A DNA stretch of 8,518 nucleotides from Alphaproteobacteria bacterium UBA6062. Its GTDB lineage: Bacteria > Pseudomonadota > Alphaproteobacteria > Sneathiellales > Sneathiellaceae. The notes below the pieces were generated by a model. The model was not told the DNA's origin. It saw nothing but the letters and a program-made list of their open reading frames with translations, and searched no databases. The translations under genes and the position numbers were made by a program. This document shows, one piece after another, positions 1-6,367 of the stretch; position 1 is the stretch's first letter, and each line of letters begins with the position of its first letter. The stretch covers positions 1 to 8,518 of the forward strand of contig DIYE01000086.1 in NCBI GenBank assembly GCA_002428885.1, given 5' to 3'.

Positions 1-6
1 GATGGA

Positions 7-95
7 GCCAAATCAGTTCATATCCAAGGCGCGGCGTGCAGTGCGATGCGGTGCATCGAGCAAACGCCGCAACACAGGAGATGGACTGATTTGGC
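7..95. repeat. Long nested inverted repeat (hairpin I)
   Basis: The outer arms 7-21 and 81-95 pair over 15 positions with a single G-T wobble (18 with 84). Three more pairs follow (23-25 with 77-79). Then GCGGCGT at 31-37 pairs perfectly with ACGCCGC at 64-70, and CGATGC at 44-49 with GCATCG at 53-58 around a three-base loop. The result is one long, slightly bulged stem of about 89 bases. A wobble kept in an otherwise perfect arm is compatible with selection at the RNA level, but one case proves nothing. An integron attC site was considered, because the shape is similar, but the conserved attC core triplets are missing. Confidence 0.8.
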
Positions 96-98
96 CCA

Positions 99-121
99 CC
101 GAAGGCCGCTTTTTCGGGCCT
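99..121. repeat. Short hairpin II with alternative pairings
   Basis: AGGCC at 103-107 pairs with GGCCT at 117-121 around a nine-base loop containing a T-run. Alternatively CCGAA at 99-103 pairs with TTCGG at 113-117. Only one of the two can form at a time. The T-run lies inside the loop rather than after the stem, so it does not resemble an intrinsic terminator. Confidence 0.5.
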
Positions 122-133
122 CCTGACGGTGTT

Positions 134-174
134 GTGTTCCGCTTGTGGTCAGACAAGACCACGGCGCGAAACAC
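134..174. repeat. Interrupted hairpin III
   Basis: GTGTT at 134-138 pairs with AACAC at 170-174, CGC at 140-142 with GCG at 164-166, and GTGGTC at 145-150 with GACCAC at 157-162. The loop is the six bases AGACAA. Fourteen base pairs in three helical segments, separated by small internal loops, look like a folded RNA arm. It lies inside the larger structured element described at 4-213. Confidence 0.65.
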
Positions 175-231
175 GCCTGGTCAGCAGACCCGAAAAAACT
201 GTCAAATGGCTCCTATTAAACAAAATATGCT

Positions 232-684
232 CTAGGTGATCAGGCCTTTCAGGTACTTACCGTCCGTATAAGTCAATACCTCTTTGCGCCCGTTTTCAGG
301 AACATAAGAGCAATGTACCCAGCCGCTGTTTGGCGTCCCGGGTTCATAGCATTCAAGGATCAGCTGATCAAAATCCAGGTTGGCAAATATCCAAAGCGCC
401 AGATCAAGATTAGTGACACCCGGCACCTCGATATCAACTGCCTGCCCTTTAACATGCTGGGAGTTGTCGCTTGACTTCAAGGCTCTGTTTAAAGCCAGAC
501 ACCGATAGCCGCTGTTAGGAGAAAAAGGAACTTCATAGCGACTGCGGACCGGTTCCAGAACATGTTCCGCCACCTGTTTCAAGCAGTTGATTTCAGTCTC
601 ACCGGGCGTGTTATCGATACCGAGCCGGCTGGCAAGGCTGCTTTTTACCAGTTCATCCAGCGTGAAATGCGCGCTCAGTTGCAT
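232..684 (-). CDS. M15-type peptidase (D-Ala-D-Ala carboxypeptidase / endolysin-like)
   Basis: A 150-residue protein resembling the Peptidase_M15_3 group, zinc enzymes that cut peptidoglycan cross-link peptides and are common in phage lysins and in bacterial chromosomes. The expected zinc-binding pattern is present: SQHVKGQAVDIE gives His77 and Asp84, and WVHCSY gives His124. Arg61 in SGYRC matches the conserved arginine ahead of the first histidine. The N-terminal FTLDELVKS segment is also typical of the group. The open frame extends 39 codons further upstream, into the preceding gene. I chose the ATG at 684 because a GGAGG lies seven bases ahead of it and the family begins at this point. 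No signal peptide or membrane segment is visible, so it either acts in the cytoplasm or needs another export route. It follows the DUF3108 gene by 43 bases and is probably co-transcribed with it. The family call is firm; the substrate is inferred. Confidence 0.88.
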   Translation of the reverse strand: MQLSAHFTLDELVKSSLASRLGIDNTPGETEINCLKQVAEHVLEPVRSRYEVPFSPNSGYRCLALNRALKSSDNSQHVKGQAVDIEVPGVTNLDLALWIFANLDFDQLILECYEPGTPNSGWVHCSYVPENGRKEVLTYTDGKYLKGLIT

Positions 685-691
685 AACTGAA

Positions 692-696
692 CCTCC
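692..696 (-). promoter_or_regulatory. Shine-Dalgarno sequence GGAGG deciding the M15 peptidase start
   Basis: On the minus strand GGAGG is followed by seven bases and then ATG at 684. This is near-ideal spacing and supports the 150-residue form over the longer open frame, which would overlap the DUF3108 gene. Confidence 0.75.
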
Positions 697-727
697 GGTT
701 TTCAAAATTGGAAAAAGCAGACTGTTG

Positions 728-1564
728 TCAGTCCGCAGTTTTACTGGCCAATGATACTGTTCCGTCAGAATAACGCTCAAGATGCAGTTCCATGGTTCCA
801 AGATCTGTCAGAACCTGCATACGTACCGGAACCGCTGTTCCATCTTCCACAGGAGAAGCAGACCAGATAACCAGTTCACTACCTTCCGGCAACTGATAAT
901 CCGGCTTACGTTTGAAGCCACCAATCTGCTTCATTTCGATCCGGCAGCCGCTAGCCTCTCCGGCAAAAACGGAGTAGCGGGATTTTTTGAAGATCTTCTT
1001 ACCGGCATCCTGAAGCAGCACATCATAACGGCGACGGCCGTCATAAACCGGATAGGTTCCCGTGCAACCCTGACCGCTTTGTACTTTTTTAAAAGCCGCC
1101 AGAATCATGCTCATGGGATCCAGGCTGTTCTTTGTCGTCTCCGGTTCAACCGGGGTATATTTTTTTAAGTCGGTATATTTTTTACCCACAAGATCCGCTT
1201 TAACCGTTCCGTCAGATTTGTAATTCAGTGTCGCTCCACGCTTTTTGTCATTCCAGGCACTCTGATGATAGTGGGATGACGGCGTTATTGAGGTGCCATT
1301 GAACTTGCCGGTAGACTGCGCTTCCGCGACCCATTTGAACATCCAGTCCAACGACTTATTCGTTGTCGCTTTACTGAACATCTCATAGCTGCCGCCTTTT
1401 TCCTCAATCGCTGTCCGAACACCCCCCATATACAAGCCGCCGAGATAAACGGAATGTTCAAGTTTCAATGTTCCCGCAGAAGCAATTTGGTTAGAAGTAG
1501 CCGTCAGGGCGCTTATAGCCAGCGCCGACATAACAATCCTATTGGAAGAAACCCGAAAAGACAT
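728..1564 (-). CDS. DUF3108 domain-containing secreted envelope protein
   Basis: A 278-residue protein. Residues 1-30 form a Sec-type signal peptide with a hydrophobic core and an ASA cleavage site ending near residue 30, so the mature protein is periplasmic or outer-envelope. The mature part fits the DUF3108 family: an opening beta-strand region (LKLEHSVYLGGLYMGG), a conserved DPMSMILAAF segment near 149-158, and a paired-cysteine region with Cys167 (GCTGTYPVYDGRRRYDV) and Cys207 (GCRIEMKQIGGF). The two cysteines could form a disulfide. The biochemical function of the family is not established, and I do not assign one. A G-rich stretch just ahead of the ATG can serve as ribosome binding site; Met12 is a possible alternative start that would shorten the signal peptide. 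The M15 peptidase gene follows after 43 bases. Confidence 0.87.
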   Translation of the reverse strand: MSFRVSSNRIVMSALAISALTATSNQIASAGTLKLEHSVYLGGLYMGGVRTAIEEKGGSYEMFSKATTNKSLDWMFKWVAEAQSTGKFNGTSITPSSHYHQSAWNDKKRGATLNYKSDGTVKADLVGKKYTDLKKYTPVEPETTKNSLDPMSMILAAFKKVQSGQGCTGTYPVYDGRRRYDVLLQDAGKKIFKKSRYSVFAGEASGCRIEMKQIGGFKRKPDYQLPEGSELVIWSASPVEDGTAVPVRMQVLTDLGTMELHLERYSDGTVSLASKTAD

Positions 1565-1588
1565 CTGCCCCCCGTTAATATCAGTTCT

Positions 1589-1618
1589 CTAATATGGGGA
1601 TTTATTGTTTTTATTCAA
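1589..1618 (-). promoter_or_regulatory. Candidate sigma70-like promoter for the DUF3108 / M15 peptidase pair
   Basis: On the minus strand TTGAAT (1613-1618) is separated by 18 bases from TATTAG (1589-1594). Each hexamer matches consensus at four of six positions. Transcription would begin near 1582 and leave a short leader before the start at 1564. The match is modest and no other promoter stands out in this gap. Confidence 0.3.
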
Positions 1619-1620
1619 CG

Positions 1621-1640
1621 AGCCAATTATGGCTTTTTTT
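1621..1640 (+). terminator. Small hairpin plus T-tract, oriented for plus-strand transcription
   Basis: AGCCA (1621-1625) and TGGCT (1630-1634) form a five-pair stem around a four-base loop. The stem's last T and the six after it make a run of seven (1634-1640). Read on the plus strand this has intrinsic-terminator form, but the stem is short and no plus-strand gene ends here. On the minus strand, the direction of the neighbouring genes, the T-run becomes a leading A-run and would not terminate. Confidence 0.3.
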
Positions 1641-1664
1641 GGGAGCGTTTGGGTTCAGGGCTCA

Positions 1665-2468
1665 CTAAGAGTAAAGATACAGCCCCATCAGAACGAGGCC
1701 AAGCACCAGTCTATACCAAACAAACGGCATAAAACCGATCCGGTTTATCCAGCGCATCAGGATACCAATCGCCAGATAGGCGACCAGGAAAGCAACTCCG
1801 CCTGCCATCAAGGCATCAAGGCCAAGATCAAACTGGCGGGTCTGGACAAGCTTGATGGATGTTACCAGGCCGGCGCCGGTAATCACCGGGATGGATAAGA
1901 GCATGGAAAAGCGCGCGGCCTCCTCCCGGTCGAAACCACGGAGCCGAGCGGCCGTCATGGTAACACCAGACCGGCTGGTGCCAGGGAACAAGGCGAAAAT
2001 CTGAAAAATGCCGATGAAAAGTGCATCCCAGTAAGTCATTGCCCGAAGCGGTTTGCTTCCCTTGAAGAGGATATCGGAAACACCCAGGACCGCGCCAAAA
2101 AACAGGGTCATTGTAGCAATCATCAGCAGAGATCGCAGATCCGTTTTGGCAATATAAAACAGGGCTGCACCGGCAAGAACGGCAGGGACAGAGCCGATAA
2201 ACAGATTAAGGCACAAATACCGGGCTTCCCGGGCTTCATCCGTTGGTTTTCTGAGCAACACGCCAAACAGAATGTCCAACAGGTCTTTTCTAAAATATAG
2301 CAAAACAGCAAAGAGAGTTCCCACATGTGTCGCCACATCAAGCATCAACCCCTGATCGGGCCAGCCCGTCACATAGGGCACAAGCGCCAGATGGCCGCTT
2401 GAGGAAATGGGCAGAAACTCTGTTATTCCCTGCACAATCGCCAGAATCAAGATTTGGAATAAATTCAC
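1665..2468 (-). CDS. uppP: Undecaprenyl-diphosphatase UppP (BacA family)
   Basis: A 267-residue integral membrane enzyme of usual family length. It dephosphorylates undecaprenyl diphosphate to the monophosphate, recycling the lipid carrier for peptidoglycan and other envelope polymers; overproduction in other bacteria gives bacitracin resistance. Both signature motifs are present: EFLPISSSGH at residues 17-26, with the conserved glutamate, serines and His26, and PGTSRSG at 162-168 with the catalytic-site Arg166. Several hydrophobic segments cover most of the chain. Translation begins at a GTG, with an AAGAG six bases ahead serving as a weak ribosome binding site; the family's N-terminus (MNLFQ) fits this start. 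It is followed 100 bases later by the DUF3108 gene and preceded by the substrate-binding protein gene. No clear promoter hexamers are visible in the 126 bases ahead of it. Confidence 0.96.
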   Translation of the reverse strand: MNLFQILILAIVQGITEFLPISSSGHLALVPYVTGWPDQGLMLDVATHVGTLFAVLLYFRKDLLDILFGVLLRKPTDEAREARYLCLNLFIGSVPAVLAGAALFYIAKTDLRSLLMIATMTLFFGAVLGVSDILFKGSKPLRAMTYWDALFIGIFQIFALFPGTSRSGVTMTAARLRGFDREEAARFSMLLSIPVITGAGLVTSIKLVQTRQFDLGLDALMAGGVAFLVAYLAIGILMRWINRIGFMPFVWYRLVLGLVLMGLYLYS

Positions 2469-2594
2469 TGTAAGCTCTTATGCCCGGAACAGCCGTTGTC
2501 ATTATGTTTATTTAAAGTCGTCACCTACACTGTGAGCGTGGCAGAAGCATGACAGACTGTTCAGGATTATGATGGAAAGCTCTTAAAAAAGCGT

Positions 2595-3377
2595 TCAATC
2601 CTGTCTCGGCTCGTACCGTTTTCTGATCCCCTCGATCACGCCCTCATTAATCATCCGTGATACCTCCAGATCAACCTTTTTCTGAAGGTCTGGTGCCATT
2701 TTTCCGCTATACATCATCCAGTGATTATAAGATCGGAATTTTGTCGGAACCGGCCGCAGCGAGAGATTTGAACGGGATAATGAATAAAGAAGACCAAGAT
2801 CGTGATAGAAAAAATAGTCGATCTCGCCGGAAGCAACGCTTTGCAGTCCCTTTGCAACCGATTGGAAACGTTCGTTAATCCGCTCCACACCCGCCTTTTT
2901 TAAAAATTCCGATGACCCTGTCCCAAAATAGGTACCAACCGTCGCATCGCTGTTAATCAGGTCTTCAATTGAGGAAGGGTTTTCTGAATTCTGACGATGG
3001 GTGACCAGGATATTCGACACCTCATACAGAGGTTCAGATGAAAAGAGGAATACCTTCTCACGCTCTGGATCTCGAGACGCTCCGCAAAAGAGAGTATTTG
3101 TACCTGTTTTGAGTGTTTCAAGAATACGTTTGATCGGCGTAAAATGCTGATTGATCTTCAAATCAATATTCTGACCGGACAGTCTCTTTTTCAATTCCTC
3201 ATATATATCGCCGCAAAGACCTTTATTGGCCGGATCCGCAAGAAAGTACTTTGGAGCAGATTTCTGCACGAGAGCGATCACTTCAGCCCGATCGGCGGCA
3301 GAAGCGGGAAATACAAGTTTAAACAAAGATAAAAACACCGCAAAAAACGGCAAAACCATACGATGACCGACAGACAT
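2595..3377 (-). CDS. Periplasmic substrate-binding protein, SBP_bac_3-like (orphan)
   Basis: A 260-residue protein with an N-terminal signal peptide (hydrophobic residues about 8-24, PASA cleavage region near 24-28), so periplasmic. The rest resembles the family 3 solute-binding fold used by amino-acid ABC transporters and by some sensors. It has a GDIYEELKKRL segment (56-66), a CGASRDPEREKVFLFSSEPLY segment split around 98-118 that corresponds to the typical hinge-side 'R..R...f.fs.PY' region, a VGTYFGTGSSEFLKK stretch (147-161), and a closing helix like those ending 'GVIEGIRKRY'. No permease or ATPase gene lies beside it, so the transporter call is not secured by context; the ligand is unknown. 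Cys55 and Cys98 might form a disulfide. The ATG at 3377 is kept because it gives a complete signal peptide; Met7 is the alternative. A promoter candidate lies upstream at 3463-3491. Confidence 0.8.
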   Translation of the reverse strand: MSVGHRMVLPFFAVFLSLFKLVFPASAADRAEVIALVQKSAPKYFLADPANKGLCGDIYEELKKRLSGQNIDLKINQHFTPIKRILETLKTGTNTLFCGASRDPEREKVFLFSSEPLYEVSNILVTHRQNSENPSSIEDLINSDATVGTYFGTGSSEFLKKAGVERINERFQSVAKGLQSVASGEIDYFFYHDLGLLYSLSRSNLSLRPVPTKFRSYNHWMMYSGKMAPDLQKKVDLEVSRMINEGVIEGIRKRYEPRQD

Positions 3378-3462
3378 ATGAAAAGCTCAAACCAATGAAT
3401 TACTGACTATAAATTCAACCTATTATTTAAATTTAAAATACTTCTACCCTGATATTTAGAAT

Positions 3463-3491
3463 ATTATATCACTTTTATCGTAAATTATCAG
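3463..3491 (-). promoter_or_regulatory. Sigma70-like promoter for the substrate-binding protein gene
   Basis: On the minus strand CTGATA (3486-3491) is followed by a 17-base spacer and a perfect TATAAT (3463-3468). The spacing is optimal and the -35 box matches at four of six positions. Transcription would begin near 3456, giving a leader of about 80 bases before the start at 3377. The surroundings are very AT-rich, which raises the chance of a fortuitous -10 match. Confidence 0.5.
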
Positions 3492-3545
3492 ATTTTTCTT
3501 CATTATCATTAGCATAAACTTGGGAAGCGACATCTCGCGTCATGT

Positions 3546-3563
3546 TAATCAAGCGCAAGATTA
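3546..3563. repeat. Quasi-palindrome, possible operator
   Basis: TAATC (3546-3550) and GATTA (3559-3563) are exact reverse complements around AA-GCGC-AA, giving an 18-base dyad with a palindromic GCGC centre. It lies roughly 55 bases upstream of the promoter candidate for the substrate-binding protein gene. The position suits an activator or repressor site, but no cognate regulator is identified. Confidence 0.35.
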
Positions 3564-3572
3564 TCAAAGTAT

Positions 3573-3602
3573 ATCAGAACATTATTCAATGCCTGTTCAG
3601 AT
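3573..3602. repeat. Imperfect inverted repeat downstream of the sortase gene
   Basis: ATCAGAACA (3573-3581) and TGTTCAGAT (3594-3602) match as reverse complements at eight of nine positions around a 12-base spacer. It begins about 24 bases after the sortase stop codon on the minus strand. It may help end the sortase transcript, but no T-tract follows it, so it is not a classical intrinsic terminator. A regulator site is the alternative. Confidence 0.35.
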
Positions 3603-3625
3603 ATTCTTGACCGGAAAATACTTGC

Positions 3626-4177
3626 TTAAATTCGGCTAAGCGTAACCACAAACCGCTCATCCGTATCCGGATCTACAGAATCAAACGGATAGCAGGTAAT
3701 CAAATGCAGGCGGGTATCAGGCGTGTTTTTGCTGATATAGAGCTGATCCGCAGCAACAATAGTCCGGCTGACCACTTTCCAACGAGTTTCCTCCCGGCCC
3801 TTTAACTGAAATGTCAGGGTATCAGAAGCAGACAGATCCTGCAGAAACCGGAAATGCGTATCCCGGTGGCCATATATAAGCGCCCCCGCTTCTTCCGGTT
3901 GCAACACGGGTCCGAAAGCCAGATTGCGCATATTATCCCCTTCCAGCACATAGCGGGTTACGTCTTTGTCCGGAACAGAAAGGCGTGCCACCGGAAAGCT
4001 GTCTGCCCATGGCCAGGGCTTTTGATCACCGCCTTCTGCCAATTGCCGGTCCCAGGCGCGTTCGATCAAAAGAGGCGCCGCCCAGGCTTTAGCCGCCAGC
4101 AGTCCTGCCTGCCCCAGCTGCCAGAGAGCCAACAGGAACAGGAGAAGGAACATACAAGCGGTGACAACCCGTATCAT
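3626..4177 (-). CDS. Class GN (marine proteobacterial) sortase
   Basis: A 183-residue membrane-anchored cysteine transpeptidase. Residues 4-34 hold an N-terminal hydrophobic segment. The catalytic triad is visible: His104 in IYGHRDTHF, Cys162 in LITCYPFDS, and Arg175 in DERFVVTL. The PWPWADSFPVARL stretch (54-66) is characteristic of the Gram-negative sortases defined as a family in marine proteobacteria. Family members occur beside one dedicated VIT/VWA target gene, and this is the arrangement here: the start codon overlaps the target's stop as ATGA, with an AGAGG seven bases ahead inside the target gene. Known sortases cut a C-terminal motif and join the protein to an amine acceptor; what the acceptor is in a Gram-negative cell is not shown by the sequence. 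The active site should face the periplasm. Confidence 0.95.
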   Translation of the reverse strand: MIRVVTACMFLLLFLLALWQLGQAGLLAAKAWAAPLLIERAWDRQLAEGGDQKPWPWADSFPVARLSVPDKDVTRYVLEGDNMRNLAFGPVLQPEEAGALIYGHRDTHFRFLQDLSASDTLTFQLKGREETRWKVVSRTIVAADQLYISKNTPDTRLHLITCYPFDSVDPDTDERFVVTLSRI

Positions 4178-6318
4178 GAGCGGACCTCTTTACGCCAGCG
4201 ATAGGCAAGAACCATCATGGAGAGCAATAAAAATCCCATACCGGTCAGAGCATAGAGCGCCATTGGACTTGCGGTTTGCGGGCCGTGAATTTTTTTCCAG
4301 GAGGTACCGGCCGGCATGTTACCGGTCGCCTTCATCTTCTGCAGGAAGTCCTCTTTCACACGGACCGGTGTCTTGTCGACCGCCACGAAGCTGGTATAGG
4401 GGCTCATAATCTGATGGGCGAGAGCCACATCGAGGACCGCAGTCCGGACAATATCGGCATCCATACCGCGGGCACCGGCATCCATCAGTCCCTCAACCTT
4501 CTTTGACGCCCAAAGTTTGGAAATGCCCTGTCCGCTTGACAGCTGTTCCCCTCCGGCAAGGCCAAACTCAACTACCTGACCCTCAGCATTTTTAGCCAAC
4601 ACACGTGCGTCATCGGTAGACCCCTGTTCTCTTGCCGCAAAAATCAGCGGGCGCTGCCCGAACAGATCAGGAATGATTTTTGGATAAATATCGGCATCGG
4701 CAGCCAGATGAACATTGATGTCCTGCAAAGCGGGTCTCGCCATGTCCCGAAACAGGGCTTCCAATTCGGTTTTCGCCTTGTGGATATCGAAAATCTGGAT
4801 GTGAATGCCTTTACCGAACTCGGCTGCCTTTCTCATAAACCAGCCATTCGGAGCGCTGCCCACGCCAACCGTGAACAGGCGCGCCTGCCCCAGCTTGTCG
4901 GAAACCAGCTTGAACATTTCGGCCTCATTGGTGACCGCGCCGTCGGTGAGGAACAGAACCTGGCGCTGATAGCCTTCCTGAACCGGATCTGAAAGCGCAC
5001 TGTCCAAAGCCGGGAACATAACGGTTCCGTTGTCCGCCTTCAGCCGTCCGACAAATTTCCGGGCCAGATCAAGATTGTTTCTCGACGCCGGCAGACTTTT
5101 TTCAAACAGGCGGAAATACTGATCATTGAAGACAATAATCTCAAACAGATCTTCCGGTTTGAGCAGATCAAGCGCCGTCAGCATGGCTTCTTTTGCCTGC
5201 TCCATGGACGTTCCGTGCATGGAACCTGATACGTCAACAATAAATGTCACATCCCTTGGCAAGGCGGGCAGTTTCTCTTCATCCACCGGAGGCAACAGGA
5301 AACCGAGCGTGTAAACAGCGTCCCCGACCTGTTCTCTGAACAGAACCGGTTTCAGGCCTGGTGTCTGCTCAAATGTCCAGCTTAGAATGAAATCCCGGTC
5401 GGCCGGTGCGTGACCATCTTTGAGCTGCAAGCGCACATCATTGCCCGGCAGATCTGTTTTCACGATGGCGTGGCTTGCGCTTTCCAAAGAGGCCAGCTGG
5501 TCAGCTCGCCTGACAACGATTTCGAAAGCCGTCATATTCTGACCGCCTTCAGGATGATAATTCTCCTCCTTTGGCAGCCCCTCTCCCGAATTCGGATTTT
5601 GAGTCCCATTCTGCTGCGGATCCAGCCGCGTGAGGTGCTTCAGCCGGTTCATGGACGGATCGAAGCGAGGGGTGATCGCCTGGGGCATCCGCCAGGTAAA
5701 GCTGGCTCCATCCTGGGCCGCCAGCCCCTGAAAGGAGATTTCCACATCGATACTGCCGCCCGGTTCAATATTTGCAACACGGGTAGAGAAAACGTTCGGG
5801 CGGTACTGGGTCAACAAAGCACTGACTTTTCCTTCGGCCGCCGCTTTCGTATAGGTCTTCTGCGCTTGTTCTTTTTCCTGAATTTCGGAAATAATGATCC
5901 GTTCCCCGATTTTAAGGTGCATCCGGTCAACAGAGGAATCGTCAGGAAGCGGAAAGTAATACATCCCTTCCATCCAGTTTCCGGTCGGATTGCTGAATGT
6001 CTGGGTAACGGTGGTCCTGACGATGTGACCGGTAATGGTGCTGCTGATCCGGGTTGACAAGATAGGGGCCGCAACTGGCTTAATGTCCCTTGCCTCTCCG
6101 GTCTTAGTCTCACTCGCTGCGGTCATCGGAACCAGTAAAAGCTCCGATCGGCTTTCTTCCGCCACAACTGACGATGCCCAGATGCCCACCAGCCCCACGA
6201 CATTGAGGACCAGTAAAGCCCGGATAAGACCGTTCACACCGAAAAAATGCTTCTGCAAAAACCGAAGAACCGTTCCCGGATTAATACCTTCATCGACGAC
6301 AGCATTGACCACTTTCAT
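4174..6318 (-). CDS. Sortase target protein with VIT and VWA domains
   Basis: A 714-residue protein of the marine proteobacterial sortase-target family. Residues 31-52 form a single hydrophobic segment after a 30-residue polar N-terminus. A vault/inter-alpha-trypsin (VIT) domain follows at roughly 80-205, including the FSNPTGNWMEGMYYFPLP region. A von Willebrand A domain covers about 355-530, with a complete metal-ion (MIDAS) site: Asp362, Ser364 and Ser366 in DVSGS, Thr432, and Asp459. The C-terminus has a sorting-type layout: GPQTAS at 679-684, a hydrophobic stretch about 686-705, and a basic tail RWRKEVR. This predicts display at the cell envelope after cleavage by the overlapping sortase, with the VWA part binding a ligand through a metal ion. 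The motif has glycine where LPxT-type signals have leucine. A GGGG-rich site precedes the ATG. Family call firm; ligand unknown. Confidence 0.93.
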   Translation of the reverse strand: MKVVNAVVDEGINPGTVLRFLQKHFFGVNGLIRALLVLNVVGLVGIWASSVVAEESRSELLLVPMTAASETKTGEARDIKPVAAPILSTRISSTITGHIVRTTVTQTFSNPTGNWMEGMYYFPLPDDSSVDRMHLKIGERIIISEIQEKEQAQKTYTKAAAEGKVSALLTQYRPNVFSTRVANIEPGGSIDVEISFQGLAAQDGASFTWRMPQAITPRFDPSMNRLKHLTRLDPQQNGTQNPNSGEGLPKEENYHPEGGQNMTAFEIVVRRADQLASLESASHAIVKTDLPGNDVRLQLKDGHAPADRDFILSWTFEQTPGLKPVLFREQVGDAVYTLGFLLPPVDEEKLPALPRDVTFIVDVSGSMHGTSMEQAKEAMLTALDLLKPEDLFEIIVFNDQYFRLFEKSLPASRNNLDLARKFVGRLKADNGTVMFPALDSALSDPVQEGYQRQVLFLTDGAVTNEAEMFKLVSDKLGQARLFTVGVGSAPNGWFMRKAAEFGKGIHIQIFDIHKAKTELEALFRDMARPALQDINVHLAADADIYPKIIPDLFGQRPLIFAAREQGSTDDARVLAKNAEGQVVEFGLAGGEQLSSGQGISKLWASKKVEGLMDAGARGMDADIVRTAVLDVALAHQIMSPYTSFVAVDKTPVRVKEDFLQKMKATGNMPAGTSWKKIHGPQTASPMALYALTGMGFLLLSMMVLAYRWRKEVRS

Positions 6319-6367
6319 TTTCTACCCCGCTTTATTGACAGGATAGAGACTGACAGGAGAATGCGGC

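Larger units (their letters stand above)
4..213. other. Highly structured intergenic element of unknown identity
   Basis: No gene is supported in the first 231 bases. Instead, GGAGCCA at 4-10 is the exact reverse complement of TGGCTCC at 207-213, so the two ends of the stretch can pair. Between them lie a long nested hairpin (7-95), a short hairpin (99-121) and an interrupted hairpin (134-174). The terminal repeat shares bases 7-10 with the first hairpin, so those two pairings exclude each other. This layout suits a structured RNA, a miniature inverted-repeat element, or the non-coding end of an insertion sequence. IS110/IS1111-type elements carry a structured bridge RNA in such an end, but no transposase is visible here. 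It does not match the 4.5S, RNase P, tmRNA or tRNA patterns I know. The transcribed strand cannot be decided. The structure is directly visible; the identity is open. Confidence 0.5.

Noticed and set aside
7..95. Integron attC site
   Set aside because: The nested hairpin shape and length fit, but the conserved GTTRRRY and RYYYAAC core boxes are absent, and no integron cassette arrangement is present.
4..213. Retron msr-msd RNA
   Set aside because: Pairing ends and hairpins are reminiscent, but no reverse transcriptase is visible, the end repeat is only 7 bp, and it overlaps the first stem rather than flanking it with the expected branching guanosine.
2..235. 77-codon plus-strand open frame across the structured left end
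   Set aside because: It spans the hairpins, has no visible ribosome binding site within the window and no recognisable domain. Its openness may follow from local composition. The inverted-repeat structure is the better explanation, though a frame continuing from outside the window cannot be excluded.
685..801. Longer N-terminus for the M15 peptidase (189 residues)
   Set aside because: The extension overlaps the end of the DUF3108 gene, lacks a family counterpart, and passes over a strong Shine-Dalgarno plus ATG.
782..1168. 128-codon plus-strand open frame
   Set aside because: Antisense shadow of the DUF3108 gene, which has a signal peptide and conserved motifs.
5410..6057. 215-codon plus-strand open frame
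   Set aside because: It lies entirely antisense to the VIT/VWA gene, whose domains and motifs are clear. Its translation shows no recognisable family.
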